Of a stretch of DNA of 64,000 nt, positions 1 to 11,875 are shown one piece after another. The DNA lies in NCBI RefSeq assembly GCF_026210795.1, contig NC_089454.1:248001-312000 (forward strand), given 5' to 3'. The notes beneath the pieces were generated by a model. It was not told where the DNA came from. It was given only the letters and a program-made list of their open reading frames with translations, and ran no database searches. Both the position numbers and the translations under genes were made by a program. This DNA comes from Rhizophagus irregularis (Eukaryota; Glomeromycota; Glomeromycetes; Glomerales; Glomeraceae). Position 1 is the first letter of the stretch, and every line of letters begins with the position of its first letter.

Positions 1-545
1 TATTTACTATAGTACTAGTATCAGAGTCAAAATTTGGGTCTTCAAAAAAAGTGCTTTCTTCAAAATTAAAATCAAAATTAATTGGATAATTAACAGTAGA
101 TTTATTCTAACAAAAAGTTAATTATTATTAGTGAATTATATATAAATTGTATAATACAAAATTTTAATTAAATAAAATAATTACCTTTAAATAGCAACCA
201 ACAAAATGATTAGGTGCAAAATAGTTAAAAGATAATAGCTTCTTGGCTTTTTTTTCATTTACTCCACCTACAGACCATAATACAGCAATTGCAACATCAT
301 ATTTTTGTTTTCTAGGTTCAATGATTCATGTAAAACCTCTTAATAATGGTAAGTTTATTGGTAGTGCTTCGATCCGTTTCTAATCCATCCGGATGAATCC
401 AGATGAATCTGGATTTTTTTTTCATCCGGATATCCGGTTTTGATCCAGATTTTGATCCAGATGAAAAATATCCAGATTTATCCAGAATCCGGATAGAAAA
501 AAAATTTTTTCTAATATTTTTTATAAATTTTGTAATAAATAAATA

Positions 546-1504
546 CAGTCAACTCCCTCTATAGTCACTCCCGTTATAGTCACATTCTACTATATAGTCA
601 CACCAGTTGAATATTCAAAACACTTTATTATTAAAAACTATCCTATATAGTCACAATCTATCTATAGTCACTATCACACCTATCCTCAAAAATCTTATAT
701 TAAAAAGAACCGTTTATAATCACAGTTATATAAAGAATATATTAAATAACTTGGCATCTAATAATCGTACAAAGATGGATCATAGCTTGTTAGAATCGTC
801 TCACTGAGATGAATCGAATGGTGGTAGTTTTATCCTTTTGCGATCACTGGCTGATGAGTTATTCAACAAAATGTTGAGCATCGGCATTATTATATTTCTT
901 AATTTACGTTTACTGCACCATTTAACATTTTGCTAAATTTCTCGGTACCTAATGATTGTAAAAAGACGATTAATAGCTCGTTGGAATCGCCTCATCAAGA
1001 CGAATCGAATGGTAGTAAGCTCATCTCTCTGTGATCAATATTGACGGAGTTACTACTTAAAAACCATTTAATAATTTTAATTTCAGAAATTAATCTAGTG
1101 ATTGAATTTCGATGTATTTATACCATTAGAACCATCTCATCAAGACGAATCAAATGGCGGTAAGATCGTCTCTCTAGGATCAATATTGGCAGAGTTATTA
1201 CACAAAAACTATTAATATTTTTTTAATTTCGGAAATTAATCTAGTGATTAGATTTCGATATATTTTATACCATTAGAACCGTCTCATCAAGACGAATCGA
1301 ATGGCGATAAGATTATCTCTCTACAATTAATATTGGCAGAGTTACGATACAATAAAGTTTTGAGTATAATTTTAGCTAAAATTATGTTAATTTTTGGCCG
1401 GAATTATGATATACTAATATAAGAAATTTTTTATATAGTCACATCTTTTTATAATCACCAAATATGGACTGTCCCAAATGTGTGACTATAAAGAGAGTTG
1501 ACTG
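546..1504. mobile_element. Non-autonomous Tc1/mariner (pogo/Tigger-like) element, TA target site
   Basis: The ends are inverted copies: CAGTCAACTCCCTCTATAG at the left and its near complement at the right, flanked by TA (544-545 and 1505-1506). The motif TATAGTCAC recurs several times near both ends as subterminal repeats. No transposase is encoded; the 66-codon ORF at 607 is only translated repeat. TIRs starting CAGT plus TA duplication point to the pogo branch (inference). Confidence 0.75.
788..1350. repeat. About 150-bp tandem repeat inside the Tigger-like element, 4 copies
   Basis: Copies begin near 789, 974, 1129 and 1278. Each carries a GTCTCATCAAGACGAATCGA core followed by ATGG-GTAAGATC-like sequence. 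The same GTCTC...GAGAC dyad core occurs in the palindromic elements at 57.3-60.0 kb and 62.0-62.6 kb, so this motif is shared between element families. Confidence 0.6.
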
Positions 1505-2091
1505 TAGTCTATTAGTTTCGCAACTGATAAATAATTTTGTAATATATAAATTTTGTCATGAACAACGATAAATTGATGATTAGTAAAAAATTATTTATTT
1601 ATTATTAATTTATTTAATATAATTAAAGTGAAAATTATTTTTACAAATCTTATTAAGTAAAATCATAATTTAAGAAGCGATATTGTTTTTTAAGTCTGAT
1701 TTTATCAAAATTTGAATAAAATTTGTAACTCAGGCCAAATTAATAGTGCCAGCCTGAATTACGATAAAATAAGCTAATTCAAATTCAATAATCAAATCAG
1801 AAAAAAGGCTACAAAATTTAAAAAAACCTACCAAATTGTATTAATAAGTACCATTATCTCTAATATGGATCGTCATATGCAATCTAAAAAATTTTATATA
1901 TGAAATCTGATTCGGATTCTGGATTTCACCCGGATTTCTGATCCAGATTTCAATCCAGATCAAACCAGATATAATCTGGATTTTTTTTTGTGTAATCCGG
2001 ATGACAGATTTCATCTGGATCGAAGCACTATTTATTGGAGGATAAATTGACTGTATTGGTCTTTCTAATACTAAAGCTAAACCATATAGAG

Positions 2092-2388
2092 AGGACCCCG
2101 GATATCTAATATAAAGGTCATAATGGACTTTTGGCCAAAAACACCCCTTTTTACTGAAACTCAAAAAATCGTTTTTTGTAAATATCTCAGCATCCAGTAA
2201 TTCAATTTTAATGAACTTTTTTTTATTTTGTAGCCCTCATTTAGCTCTACAATTTAAAAAAAAGTTCATCAAAATTGGACTACTGGATGCCGAGATATTT
2301 ACAAAAAACGATTTTTTGAGCCCCTTAAAAATGGGTCAATCTGCCGAAAGTGTGACTTATGACCTGTTTTGGAGATATTCGGGGTCCT
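2092..2388 (+). mobile_element. 297-bp hAT-type MITE, copy 1
   Basis: The ends AGGACCCCGG and GGGGTCCT are inverted, flanked by a perfect 8-bp duplication ATATAGAG (2084-2091, 2389-2396). The interior holds a near-palindrome around TTTACAAAAAACGATTTTTTGAG, which gives the chance ORFs in both strands. A second copy in the opposite orientation is at 44153-44448. It interrupts the OTU-like gene without changing frame on removal. Confidence 0.88.
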
Positions 2389-3011
2389 ATATAGAGCATC
2401 TAATGGACTTCATGCTCCTATATGACACATTTCCATAATCTCAGCAACAAATGGTGCAATATTTCTATATTCTGGTTGCTGATATCTCTTATTATTTGCT
2501 TTTGAAAATGCTCTATCTGAATACGAATAATCTTTTTCAAAAACTTCTAAGACAAGATATTTATCAGCATATGCCATCAACTCTAATATTGTAGATAGAC
2601 GAAGTTGTGTTGATAAAGAGTTTTCGTGAATAAAAAAATAGGATACTGCATTATATAAGCAATTTCCATCAGCAGTTGTATCAGCACATATATAACCATT
2701 AAATTCATCTGGTAATAATAAACATACACCTTCATCTATAACTATACCCTCAGATATATAAACATCTACATATGAAAGATCACAAGATAAAATTTGAATT
2801 TTTTTATGCTTTTGTCCATAAGATATTATCTCACTTAAACTTGGTAATTTGGCAAGGAATTTTCTAGTTTTAGTTAAAAGTTGTTTAGTGGAAATGGAAT
2901 CCATAATTAAGTGAAAAATTTCAGTAAATTTAGCAAATTTGATAACAAAGAAAAAAAGTTTATGAAAAAAAAAATTATCTTTGATTATATTTAAATCCAT
3001 TTTATTGAATA

Positions 3012-3135
3012 TTTTCCGTGTCTATAATATAATTTTCTGTGTCTATAATATAATTTTCTACGTCTATAATATAATTTTCTGCGTCTATAATATAATTTTC
3101 CGCATCTATAATATAATTTTCCCATAGCTATAATT
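3012..3135. repeat. 21-bp minisatellite, 5 copies
   Basis: The unit GTCTATAATATAATTTTCTGT is repeated five times with changes limited mostly to the last three bases. It lies just upstream of the OTU-like gene start on the minus strand, so it may overlap that gene's promoter; no function is visible. Confidence 0.8.
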
Positions 3136-4370
3136 AACCATGCAGATCATTAGAATTGTTAGAACTAATTCAAATCGATCAAAAAAAATAAAACTGGTAT
3201 TTAATTTTTTAAAAAGAAAACCAAAAAATTTAAAAATTATTTACAAGCAAATATTAAAATTACACATTTTAAAGAAACAATTTTACATTATCTAAACAAT
3301 ACCATTTAATAATTAACGATTCTGTATTACATAAATTAATATTATCAAGAAAAGTATATTATTTATTACTATTGTAATAATTACATAATATTTACCGTTA
3401 AATAATAATGGTAAATATTGTAATATGGACAATCAGGATTTTCATTACCTGTTACTTAAATTATTGTGTTACATTTGATATTTACGGCTAACTACACTTT
3501 TTTAAAATAATAATATAGTTAGCCGTAAATATCTAGCCGAAAATAGTAGATGTTGATCTAATAAAATATTCAAAAAATATTCTAGATCAACATGAATTTT
3601 TTTTGGCTGGGTGTTGTTAGCCAAAAATTTACTGCGCCTTTGGCTGAATTTTTCGGCTAACTACACCATTATTTTTTATAGACCTATCTAGATACAATAT
3701 AATTACAAAATAATAACAAAAATATAATAAAAACATTTTAATATATTAAATGTATTTTTGTAGTATTTTAAAATTATTACAAAATCATTTCAAAAAATTG
3801 GCCATTTTTAGTAAAGTCTGTAATACGCAATTTTTGAAAAATTTTAATATAAACTTTAAATAAATTCAAATGTAAGTTGTATCAGTATTGTTCAGAGTCT
3901 TATTATGATAGTAAGTTTAATATGATATTTTCCATTTTAATTATGCAACTTGTAAAAATTAGACTAATCTTAATTTTATTTTAATATATTATAGAAATTA
4001 TTATACAAGATATAATTAAATTGAAAAACATTAGAAAATATAAGTTCAATACTTTTTGTAATTTTTTATAGTACATATTATTATTTTATATTATTTAAAT
4101 ATATAAAAGTATGACTGTTGCTAACTTTTCTCTCAGGTGAAGATCGACTTAGGGTGATTTCACCCTTGATTTAGATTTCTCCATAAAAATTTAATTAAAA
4201 AAATCAGTGATTTCACGCCCTATAATAATTTAATTAAAAAAATCAGGTGATTTCACATCCTATAAAAATTTAATTGTAAATCAGGTGATTTCACTTGAAA
4301 AAAAAAATAGTCAGTAATTCACTCATATAAAAAATTTTATTATCTGTTATTATTATATGATATTTAATAA
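3130..4370. other. AT-rich intergenic stretch with short palindromes and a 50-bp tandem repeat
   Basis: No coding sequence is supported. At 3478-3535 ATATTTACGGCTAACTA is repeated inverted, followed by a hairpin around GTAGATGTTGATCTA (3549-3595) and two more CGGCTAACTACAC copies (to 3665), suggesting a small foldback element. At about 4135-4300 a unit containing ATCAGGTGATTTCAC and CCTATAAAAATTTAATT is repeated three times. Confidence 0.5.
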
Positions 4371-4624
4371 AATGGCCCATACATCTCAAAAAAATTATTA
4401 AACATTTGGACATCGTAGGATATAATGACCAGATTGATGGCATTTTTTACAATGTCTTTCCCTTATTTTACCAGCTTGAGTTGCTATAACTCTCTCTTCA
4501 TTTTCATTATTAGTGATATTAGTTATATTTCGTATATGCCTTGCTTTCTTTTTTTGGGATTCACCACATGATCTGTACCTATTAGGTTATCTACCTTTAT
4601 GTTGTACTCTTAATAGATCACCAA

Positions 4625-7209
4625 CATCAGTAAGTTAGGTCGGCATAAATTATTGTATTGAAAAGCACTGTAAAATTCGGCGCATTGATCATTGCAATGA
4701 TTTATGCCAACAAAATACTAAACAATGCACCAATTATTCAGTGCAATGATCATTGTATTGGAAAGTGCATTGATTACTGTGACATAATTCAGCACCTTGA
4801 TTAGTGTTAAAAGTTTCAGTGCAAATCTGTGACACAAAATTGCAAAGTTTATTTACCTAACTTTAAGTTTATTTTTTATTAAGTTTATTTAGGTATATGG
4901 CTTCTTTCTTCGAAGCTGAAGTTTATTTTGCTTCAGTTTCGGTATTATTACTTTGTGATTTATCTTTTTATTTTTTTTATTGCTCATACTAATTATGTTT
5001 TTTTCTTAACATTCAAACATAGAAATAACATGAAACTTACCCTTCACATTTCAAGTCCAAGAAACTGTCTATAAAAGAAAATAAAAATAGAACGTTAATT
5101 AACGCTCTTAAAGTAAAAAAAAATTAAAAATCTAAAAAAGTAAGTCTCTTTTTTATCCTTTTGTTTCTTTTAATTTTTTTAATTTCCCTTTGTTGATTGC
5201 GTTTTTTTTTGTAGAAATGGATTGATAATTTGAAAATAGTTCCGATCGGTAGTATTACTAGTCATATGACTTATGGCCAAACCGATTTAGATAATCTTTT
5301 TTTAAGAGTTTTAAGAAAATTTTTTCTTTTTTATTTTAGGTAGGGAACTCAGAATGAAAACGGGATATTAAGGTATTTTTATTAATATTATTTTATTTAT
5401 CATTATTTTTTTAGGAATGAAATTGACTTTTTCTTTTCATTTAGGAACAGTTCTTTGGCAGATTTCCTAGACTTTCTGAAAAGATAAGTGTTTTTTTGGA
5501 GTGTATGATAGCGTAATGGCGTTAGGAAACAATACTAACCCCATTTTTTTATTCTTTTAGGTCCTTGAACACTCCTGAACGCTTCCTGGAATACAGATTT
5601 GAAGGTAGGCAGGTGTGTGCTGTGTATTGGTGTTAGAAAACAATACTAACGCCTTTTTTTTATTCTTTTAGATTCTTGGACGCTTCCTAGAATATAGATT
5701 CAAAGGTAGATAGGTATATGGTGTATATTTGCATTAGGAAACAATAATAATGCCTTTTTTTATTATTTTTTTAGGTTATTAGAAGCAAAATTTGCGGTAA
5801 GTTTCTTTGAGTGAATGCGTGGTAGTTAATGGCGTTATGATAATATTAATACCTTTTATTTTTTTAGATCGTTTGTTAGAATTGAACCAACTGGGACTAT
5901 GACCAAACCATTAACAACAGGTAAAAATGGTAGAATATTTCTATTTTTTTTTAAAGAAGCGTTATATTAACATTTCTTTGTATTTTGTAGGTTCTTCTGG
6001 CTTCCCTTTACCATTGGATTCCTAGTAGGTATTTTGAAGTCAATTTTGATTTTTTTTTTGAAGTGCTATATTAACACTTTTTCTTTGTATTTTGTAGGTT
6101 TCTTTCAGCTTTCGGCATTGGATATTTGGATATCGGGTAGGCTTTAAAGACGAAAATTTGTTTTTTATTATTTTTTTTGAAGTGTTATACTAACACTTCT
6201 TTTATATTTTGTAGATTTCGTTCAGCATTGGATACTGAATACCGAGTATGCTTTAAAAATGAAATTTTTTTTATTATTTTTTTTTGAAATATTAACTAAT
6301 ACTTCTTATATATTTTGTAGGTTTCTGCTTCAATATTTGGCTGCTCATGTGGTAAGTTTCTGGAAATTAATTTCAAAATTATTTATTTATTTTTTTTAAA
6401 AGAAACGTTTACTAACGTTTCATTTTTTCTTTTTTACTCGGTATAGATTTCAGCTTTGCATTTAGGTGTTAGATTTTTGGTAAGTTTTGAAGTTATATCA
6501 TAACTTTAAAACTATTTGTTTTTTTTAAAAGAATCGTTTTATTAACATTTCTTTTTGTTTTTTCTTGTAAGAGCCAATTTTGAATTTAGCTTAAGTTTGG
6601 AAGAAAGCAATTTATTATGACACCATAGTCCCGTTCAGGTGTCTTTTTTAAAAATTTCAATTTTTTTTTTTTAATATCAGATAAATTTTTTTATTAAATT
6701 TTTTTTATTTTAGGAACGATTTAGCTTGGCAATTTCTTGGAATGGATATTTCTTGTAAGACTTGTGAGTTTTAGGAAGGATTTTTTTTAAAAATCTTAAT
6801 GAAAACGTTATTAAATTAATGTTTCTATCTTATTTTATTTTTAGGAACGGTAGATTTCTTGAAATGGGACTTATCATTATTTACAATAATGTGAGTTTCA
6901 GGGGATAATTTAAATTAAATATATACTATAATAGACAGTTAGGTATATGAAAATAAAATAAATACAGTAAAATAAATAAATTAATTAATTAATAAATTAA
7001 TAAATAAATAGAATAAAATGAAATTAAATAAATAAATTAAATAAAAAAATCTGTGCAATGATTTATGCGATGTAGATAAAACAGTGCATTGATTGATGCT
7101 ATTTTTCAACGCGCTGTTCTGTGTTGCCTTCGTAGAATCACATGATTTCACGCTGATCTGTGTTGGCATAAAACAATGCGCAGTTTTATGCGCACTTAAC
7201 TTACTGATG
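4625..7209. mobile_element. TIR element carrying microexon-like array 1, inserted in the MULE gene
   Basis: The MULE reading frame stops at both sides of this block and resumes beyond it, so it is an insertion. Its ends are inverted: CATCAGTAAGTTAGGT (4625) and ACTTAACTTACTGATG (ending 7209). Flanking AA on both sides could be a 2-bp target duplication, but is too short to be sure. Subterminal parts at both ends repeat GTGCATTGAT-like motifs and GGCATAAA, as in many cut-and-paste elements. No transposase ORF is present, so it would be non-autonomous. The superfamily is not settled (CACTA-like is one option). Confidence 0.65.
5210..6905 (+). other. Microexon-like array 1: about 17 acceptor-exon-donor units with hairpin branch sites
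   Basis: Each unit has a pyrimidine tract ending in TTTTGTAG or TTTTAG, a short block, then a GTAAGT/GTAGGT donor. Readable exons are 5561-5604 (44 nt), 5672-5705 (34), 5775-5796 (22), 5868-5920 (53), 5991-6024 (34), 6098-6136 (39), 6215-6245 (31) and 6321-6351 (31). Upstream of most acceptors lies a TACTAAC/TATTAAC branch-like site set inside a dyad, for example GAAGTGTTA-TAC-TAACACTTC (6179-6199). Exon lengths are mostly not multiples of three and joined exons carry stops, so a protein is not supported; a spliced non-coding RNA is possible. What is seen are motifs; splicing itself is inference. Confidence 0.6.
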
Positions 7210-8447
7210 AATATGCATAAAAACTATATTTTCCTGATGTTCAGATAATTCTACTTTTGTATTTTCAATAAAACATTTTACTTGATTGACAAATTCATCA
7301 ACTTTATCAGTTCAAATAGCCAAATCAAGAGCTTTTTTAGCATATTTTATACCAAATCCATACTTTTGTTTAGGACCTTACAGTTGTATAATATTAGGAG
7401 TTTGCCTAAAATTTGTGAGATGTTGAAATGATGATTGAAGTATGGGCTGTTCTAACTCACTCAACTTATTTTCTCCAATATGATATATTGGTATTACATT
7501 TTTCTCATGTTCATTATATTTACTATTATTATACCATCGTTGAGGAATAAGTGATATATGAAATTGTGCAGTAATTGAATAAGACATAACCTGAAAAAAG
7601 TACCTGCATATAATTCCTCTATTAATAAGCTAAAGACAAATACATAGATGTGAACTATCATCAAGAAGAATAACATATTGTGATTCTGATTTTTATCCAC
7701 AATGTCTAGTTACTTTCCATACTTGCTGAATACTATTGTGTGGTATATTTTCAATTAATGAAGAAAATAAAGATTGAGGTTGGTTATAATCATCTTCTCT
7801 AGCCATTTTTTGTTGATAAAAATCATCTTTAATCTAAAAAAAAAAAATATTTTTTAGTTGTTAGTAACTGTTATTACTATTATTAATGCTAACACTAAGT
7901 TCTCACTTTAATTAACTATTAGTAACTTAAGCCTAAAAGTGGCAACCAATCTTCAATCAATATTGTATCATAGCATAATGATTAAGCCATTTGATCACGT
8001 TGTTTTTGAAAAATTTGTGGTGTCAAATACTCTTGCAAAATCTTATCAAGTTCTGGAAAATATTCATCTATTATAAATGGTATTCCTTTTGTTGGAATTT
8101 CATTTTTACATTCACTTAATATTGCTTTTTTTGATTGTTGATCAAATGTTTTTTGAACTTCTCTAATAACATCAGTTAAACATGAAGTTTATCTTTAATT
8201 ATTTTGTTTATTACTTCATAGTGATGCAAGTCTTAGAACTCTAGGAAGTATACGAAGAAGCAATATAAGTATCAGTAAAGTCAAAATCCAGTTCAAGCTA
8301 GAAAGTTAAAGAGTTTGACAGCATTTTAGTTTCTTAAGTCAATGGTAATGTCTCTATACTTCGTTGGTTTATAACATTATTAGAAGCGGTTACAAAAGGT
8401 TTAGAGCGATTCGATCTAAGTGAGAATCTAAGTTCTACCCGTTATGT

Positions 8448-8455
8448 GCTTTGAA
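8448..8455. repeat. Left 8-bp target site duplication of the hAT element
   Basis: GCTTTGAA here is repeated exactly at 12849-12856, immediately outside the element. Removing the element and one copy restores MULE codons reading GIQST. Confidence 0.95.
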
Positions 8456-8963
8456 TAAGGTTGCTTGCCGAAACCTGTTTGGCCTAATGCCGAAAGGTGA
8501 AACCTCTTATATAGTGCCGAAATGCTGAAACGCCGAAACTGCGAAACCTGTCAAAATTGCGAAACTGCCGAAACATGCCGAAACCTCTATAATAGGTTTC
8601 TCTGTAGTTTCGGCATAGTTGATCATAAGATTTGCATATAGTTATGCCAAGTTACACCAATTAATAATATAATTTAAATGATCAAATAATCTACAGATAA
8701 AAGATTAAACTTCAATATTTTACCGTCGTCTTAGTTCTTTTAAGCTTTATCTAGTGTTAGAATTTTCATTTCTAACTCCCATATTAATATTATGATATTA
8801 CACGTTTTTACAGTTTTTTTTTAAGGGGCTTATATTCATTAAAGGAAAATGCGTAACATGCATTTAATAAACCCAATTCCGTCATCTCCTTTAACACTGA
8901 ACTAAAGTTTCTTTTACTTTTTTCCATTTTCTTAATAATAAAATTAATAATAAACTGTTTCAA

Positions 8964-11262
8964 ATGACTGATCACATAGAAGATTCATTCATTAAAAAGA
9001 AAAATAGAGGAGGTCGGCCACCTAATAGCATTTGGAAAGATATTAATAAAGGAGAAGCTGTTGGTTCTGGCAAATTTGCCGCCTCTTGCAAGTACTGTAA
9101 GAATACATGGTCACGCGGTGAAGTTTCAAAGCTCGAAGAGCATCTTTCAAACCATTGTTCAGATGCGCCAGCAGCAGTTGTTAGAAGGTATATGACTAAA
9201 GTAATGGAACGGCAAGATAAGTCCAAGTCATCCAAAAAAAGAAAATACTCTGAAGGTCAAAGTAACATGGATGATTACCATGATTCAACAGAGCTTAACG
9301 AACAAAGATGTACACGAATTAATCGTGCATTAGTTAAATTTTTTATTGCGTGCAGAATTGCATTTAGAGTAGTGGAACATCTCTTTTTCATTAATTTTAT
9401 AAAAAAGCTTAATGCCGGGTACAATACACCAACAAGGGAAGTATTAGTAAATCAACTACTTGAACGTGAATTAGCTCAAGTGAACTTCAAAGTTAATTCT
9501 GAGCTTGAAAAAAAAATGAATTTAACGTTAGGTTTGTTAAATTAAATAGGCTATCATACGTCATTTTTATTTAATCTTACTTACTATATAATATTAATTT
9601 ATAATTTAGCCTTTGATGGTTGGACATCTGGTACACATCGTTCAATTTGGAACTTCATTGTAATGACTCCGTCGCATAAAGAATATCTTTATCAACTTTC
9701 TGATTTGTCTGAAAATTCACACACTGCAGAATATCTAGTTACGGTAATTGAAAAGGTTATAGAAGGTATTGGAGAAGATCGAATATGTGCTGTAGTTTCC
9801 GATAATGCGGCCAATGTTTGTAATGCACGAAAAATTATACATGAGAATCATCCAAAGATTGAGAATGTGCGATGCGTTGCACATTCTATCAATTTAATTG
9901 CATTTGACATCATCAAGGAGAAGTTTGGGGAACGTTTATTAAAACGTGTTAATAATTTGACAACCTTTTTTAGAAGTTCTCATCAGGCTAATGCAAAACT
10001 TGCTCAAATAATTAAAGAAAAAGGAATTAGTGGAGGAGGATTAAAATTATATTGCAAGACACGCTGGACTACTGCTAGTGAATCCGTAAATTCAGTAATA
10101 AATTTGGAATCAGCACTAGAAGAAATGGCCAGCAATCATGATAAAGTGCTAACAAATGATAAAATAAAACTGATTATTCAATCGAGAATTTTTTTTCAAA
10201 TTTACGAGTTCTTGGATTTGTTCTGGATTCTTTAAGAAAAGCGGTACTTTCATTATAATCGAGAAGAGCTACACTTGCAGATTGTTTCCTGAGCTTGGCA
10301 AGACTTGCAGCTACATTAAAAAAGTTACCTAAATCATTAAATCCTGCATTCCAAAGTCATTGTATCAAAGTAATAAATGAAGATTTGATGAGTTCGATGA
10401 TGATAAGTATATTACTTGTTTTTTTATGGATCCCAGATTTAGAAATGCGCCACTTAAAAAATGCGCCCTCATGAGAATTATCAAATGTGCAGCTTCAATT
10501 GGGAAAAATTTAGGTTTTGACCGTTACGAAGCTGAAACTTTATGTGATCAAATACAGAAATATATTAATGAGCAAGAGCCATTTGACCTAGATATCGGTT
10601 TTGCTAAAGATAAACCTGTGAATTGGTGGAAATATATTAATACCGAACCAGAACCAGATGCCCTGCCAAGAATTGCAAGTTATCTATTTGCAATATGTCC
10701 TAACTCAGCAACTTGCAAACGTGGATTTTCGACTTTAGGATGGCTATTTCATAAACGTCGCTTAAATCTTAATGTGGATAAACTAGAATCCATGTGCAAA
10801 TTAATTTTGTATTGAAAATCCAATTCAAAAACTGAACTTGGATTTTATGGAATTGATCAAAAAAAGAATACTCGTCTTAGTGATGATGAGATCAATATAC
10901 GTATTGCAGAAGCTTTTGCAGAAGATGACGATGAAAAATATAATGAGGAGCAAGTTTCTACTCAGAGATTAACTACAAGCGGCGAAACAATACCCAAAGA
11001 CAATTGCCGTGTAGTAATCGAAAGTCTATGGATTGATCAATTTGTTAATTTATCGCATGATTCAATTACTAGTGAAATCGGCGATATTCCAAGAGATATA
11101 TTGGATGATTCAGATGAAAATAATGCAGAAGATGATGAAGTTGATGATAGTAGTAATAACAAGAGACCCGGAGAAGGTGACTATGATTATGATATAGATG
11201 ATGTATTAGGTATGGATGACGGTGATAATATTGATGATAATTATGATGATAATGAGGAATAA
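8964..11262 (+). pseudogene. hAT-family transposase (BED finger, RNase H-like core, hATC)
   Basis: Exon 1 (8964-9531) starts with a BED zinc finger, C-x2-C then H-x3-H-C near residues 42-66, after a KNRGGRPP basic stretch. A 78-nt GT-AG intron (9532-9609) joins it to LAFDGWTSGTHRSIWNFIV, where FDGW holds the first catalytic Asp. VSDNAANVCNARKII and VRCVAHSINL follow (second Asp, CAHxxNL). KTRWTT and the hATC-like end LPRIASYLFAICPNSATCKRGFS...HKRRLNL give the glutamate-bearing dimerization part. An acidic tail (DEEINIRIAEAF..., many D/E/N) runs to 11262. Lesions are a frameshift in the T-run near 10190, TAA near 10255, a frameshift near 10387 and TGA at 10813-10815 (YWKSN expected). Product would excise and integrate the host element. 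Identification is firm; activity is unlikely. Confidence 0.9.
9532..9609 (+). other. Intron of the hAT transposase gene
   Basis: GT at 9532 and AG at 9608-9609 bound 78 nt of AT-rich sequence with stops in frame. The join gives NLTL-AFDGWTSG, the expected run into the first catalytic Asp of hAT enzymes. Confidence 0.8.
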
Positions 11263-11875
11263 TAATAATGAGAAATAATTACAATAGTTAATCCAATGAG
11301 AATTAATTCTAATATCATGTGATTTAAATAATAATACTATTTAGGAAATAAATGATGTAATTATGCAGGACAAAATATTTACGATCAAAATCCAGTTAAC
11401 ATATAATTATGCAGGCAATGCAGGCAATTGTAATTTTATATTATATTTTAAAACATTGCAATTTAATTAAGGAATAAGGATAAGCATATTATATTTTAAA
11501 AATAGTGCAATTTAATTAAGGAATAAGGATAAGCATATTATATTAGAATCAATAAGTTTTAAGGACTTTGTTAATTAAATTTATTACATTAGATTAATAA
11601 ATTTTAAGAACTGCATTACAAAAAAAAATTTAGAACTGCGTTAATTAAATTTATTACATTAGAATCAAAACTGTGTTTATTTTGTTACAAATACTTTAAT
11701 TATGTAGAATGTTATTATGTTCATCAGTTCATGTTTTAAACATTATAACGAATTTTAAAATTATTATAAATATTATGAAATTTGAATTTTTTTTTCGCAA
11801 TTCAAAACCAAATTGTATTTTAATTTTCAAATTGTATTTAATTTTCAAGTTACGAAAAAATCATAAAAATAAAAA
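11263..11875. other. Spacer between the two hAT genes
   Basis: No coding sequence. Short direct repeats are present, for example two copies of TTAAGGAATAAGGATAAGCA near 11464 and 11515, and two blocks ending TTAATTAAATTTATTACATTAGA. It must hold the terminator of the transposase gene and the promoter of the Myb-like gene, but no clear signal can be named. Confidence 0.5.

Larger units (their letters stand above)
362..2030. mobile_element. Non-autonomous hAT-type element with nested Tigger-like insert
   Basis: Terminal inverted repeats start TAGTGCTTCGATCC and end GGATCGAAGCACTA. The flanks carry a perfect 8-bp direct repeat, TTTATTGG, at 354-361 and 2031-2038, the hAT hallmark. The subterminal regions are rich in short ATCCGGAT/ATCTGGAT inverted motifs. 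No transposase ORF is present. A second element (546-1504) sits inside, so this one inserted first. It lies in the OTU-like gene. Confidence 0.85.
1..3000 (-). pseudogene. OTU/vertnin-like cysteine protease gene, split by two transposons, 3' end off window
   Basis: The first block (3000 to 2413) encodes an OTU-type core: D-G-N-C-L-Y near residues 111-116 is the usual Cys-loop, followed by an LRL..T..ELMAYADKYL helix. Reading on in frame past a TGA (2410-2412) and across two precisely removable insertions (MITE 2092-2388, hAT 362-2030) gives LVLERPIQSIYP, then LPLLRGFT, a second TGA (326-328), then VLWSVGG and NHFVGCYL. A 68-nt GT-AG intron (117-184) keeps the frame into an acidic tail that leaves the window at base 1. 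The frame survives both insertions, so only the two TGA codons damage the coding sequence; each is explained by TGG to TGA. The OTU fold is known in deubiquitinases; in this fungal/metazoan family the role is unknown. Start codon choice (3000, or the later ATG in MDSISTKQ) is uncertain. Confidence 0.7.

Noticed and set aside
5210-6905. A protein-coding gene made of microexons
   Set aside because: Exon lengths (22, 31, 34, 39, 44, 53) do not keep a frame and the joins I tried contain stops; a coding role is not supported, though another exon choice was not exhaustively tested.
4625-7209. 8-bp target duplication for the array 1 element
   Set aside because: The flanks are complementary (CATCAG / CTGATG), not direct repeats; at most a 2-bp AA duplication remains.
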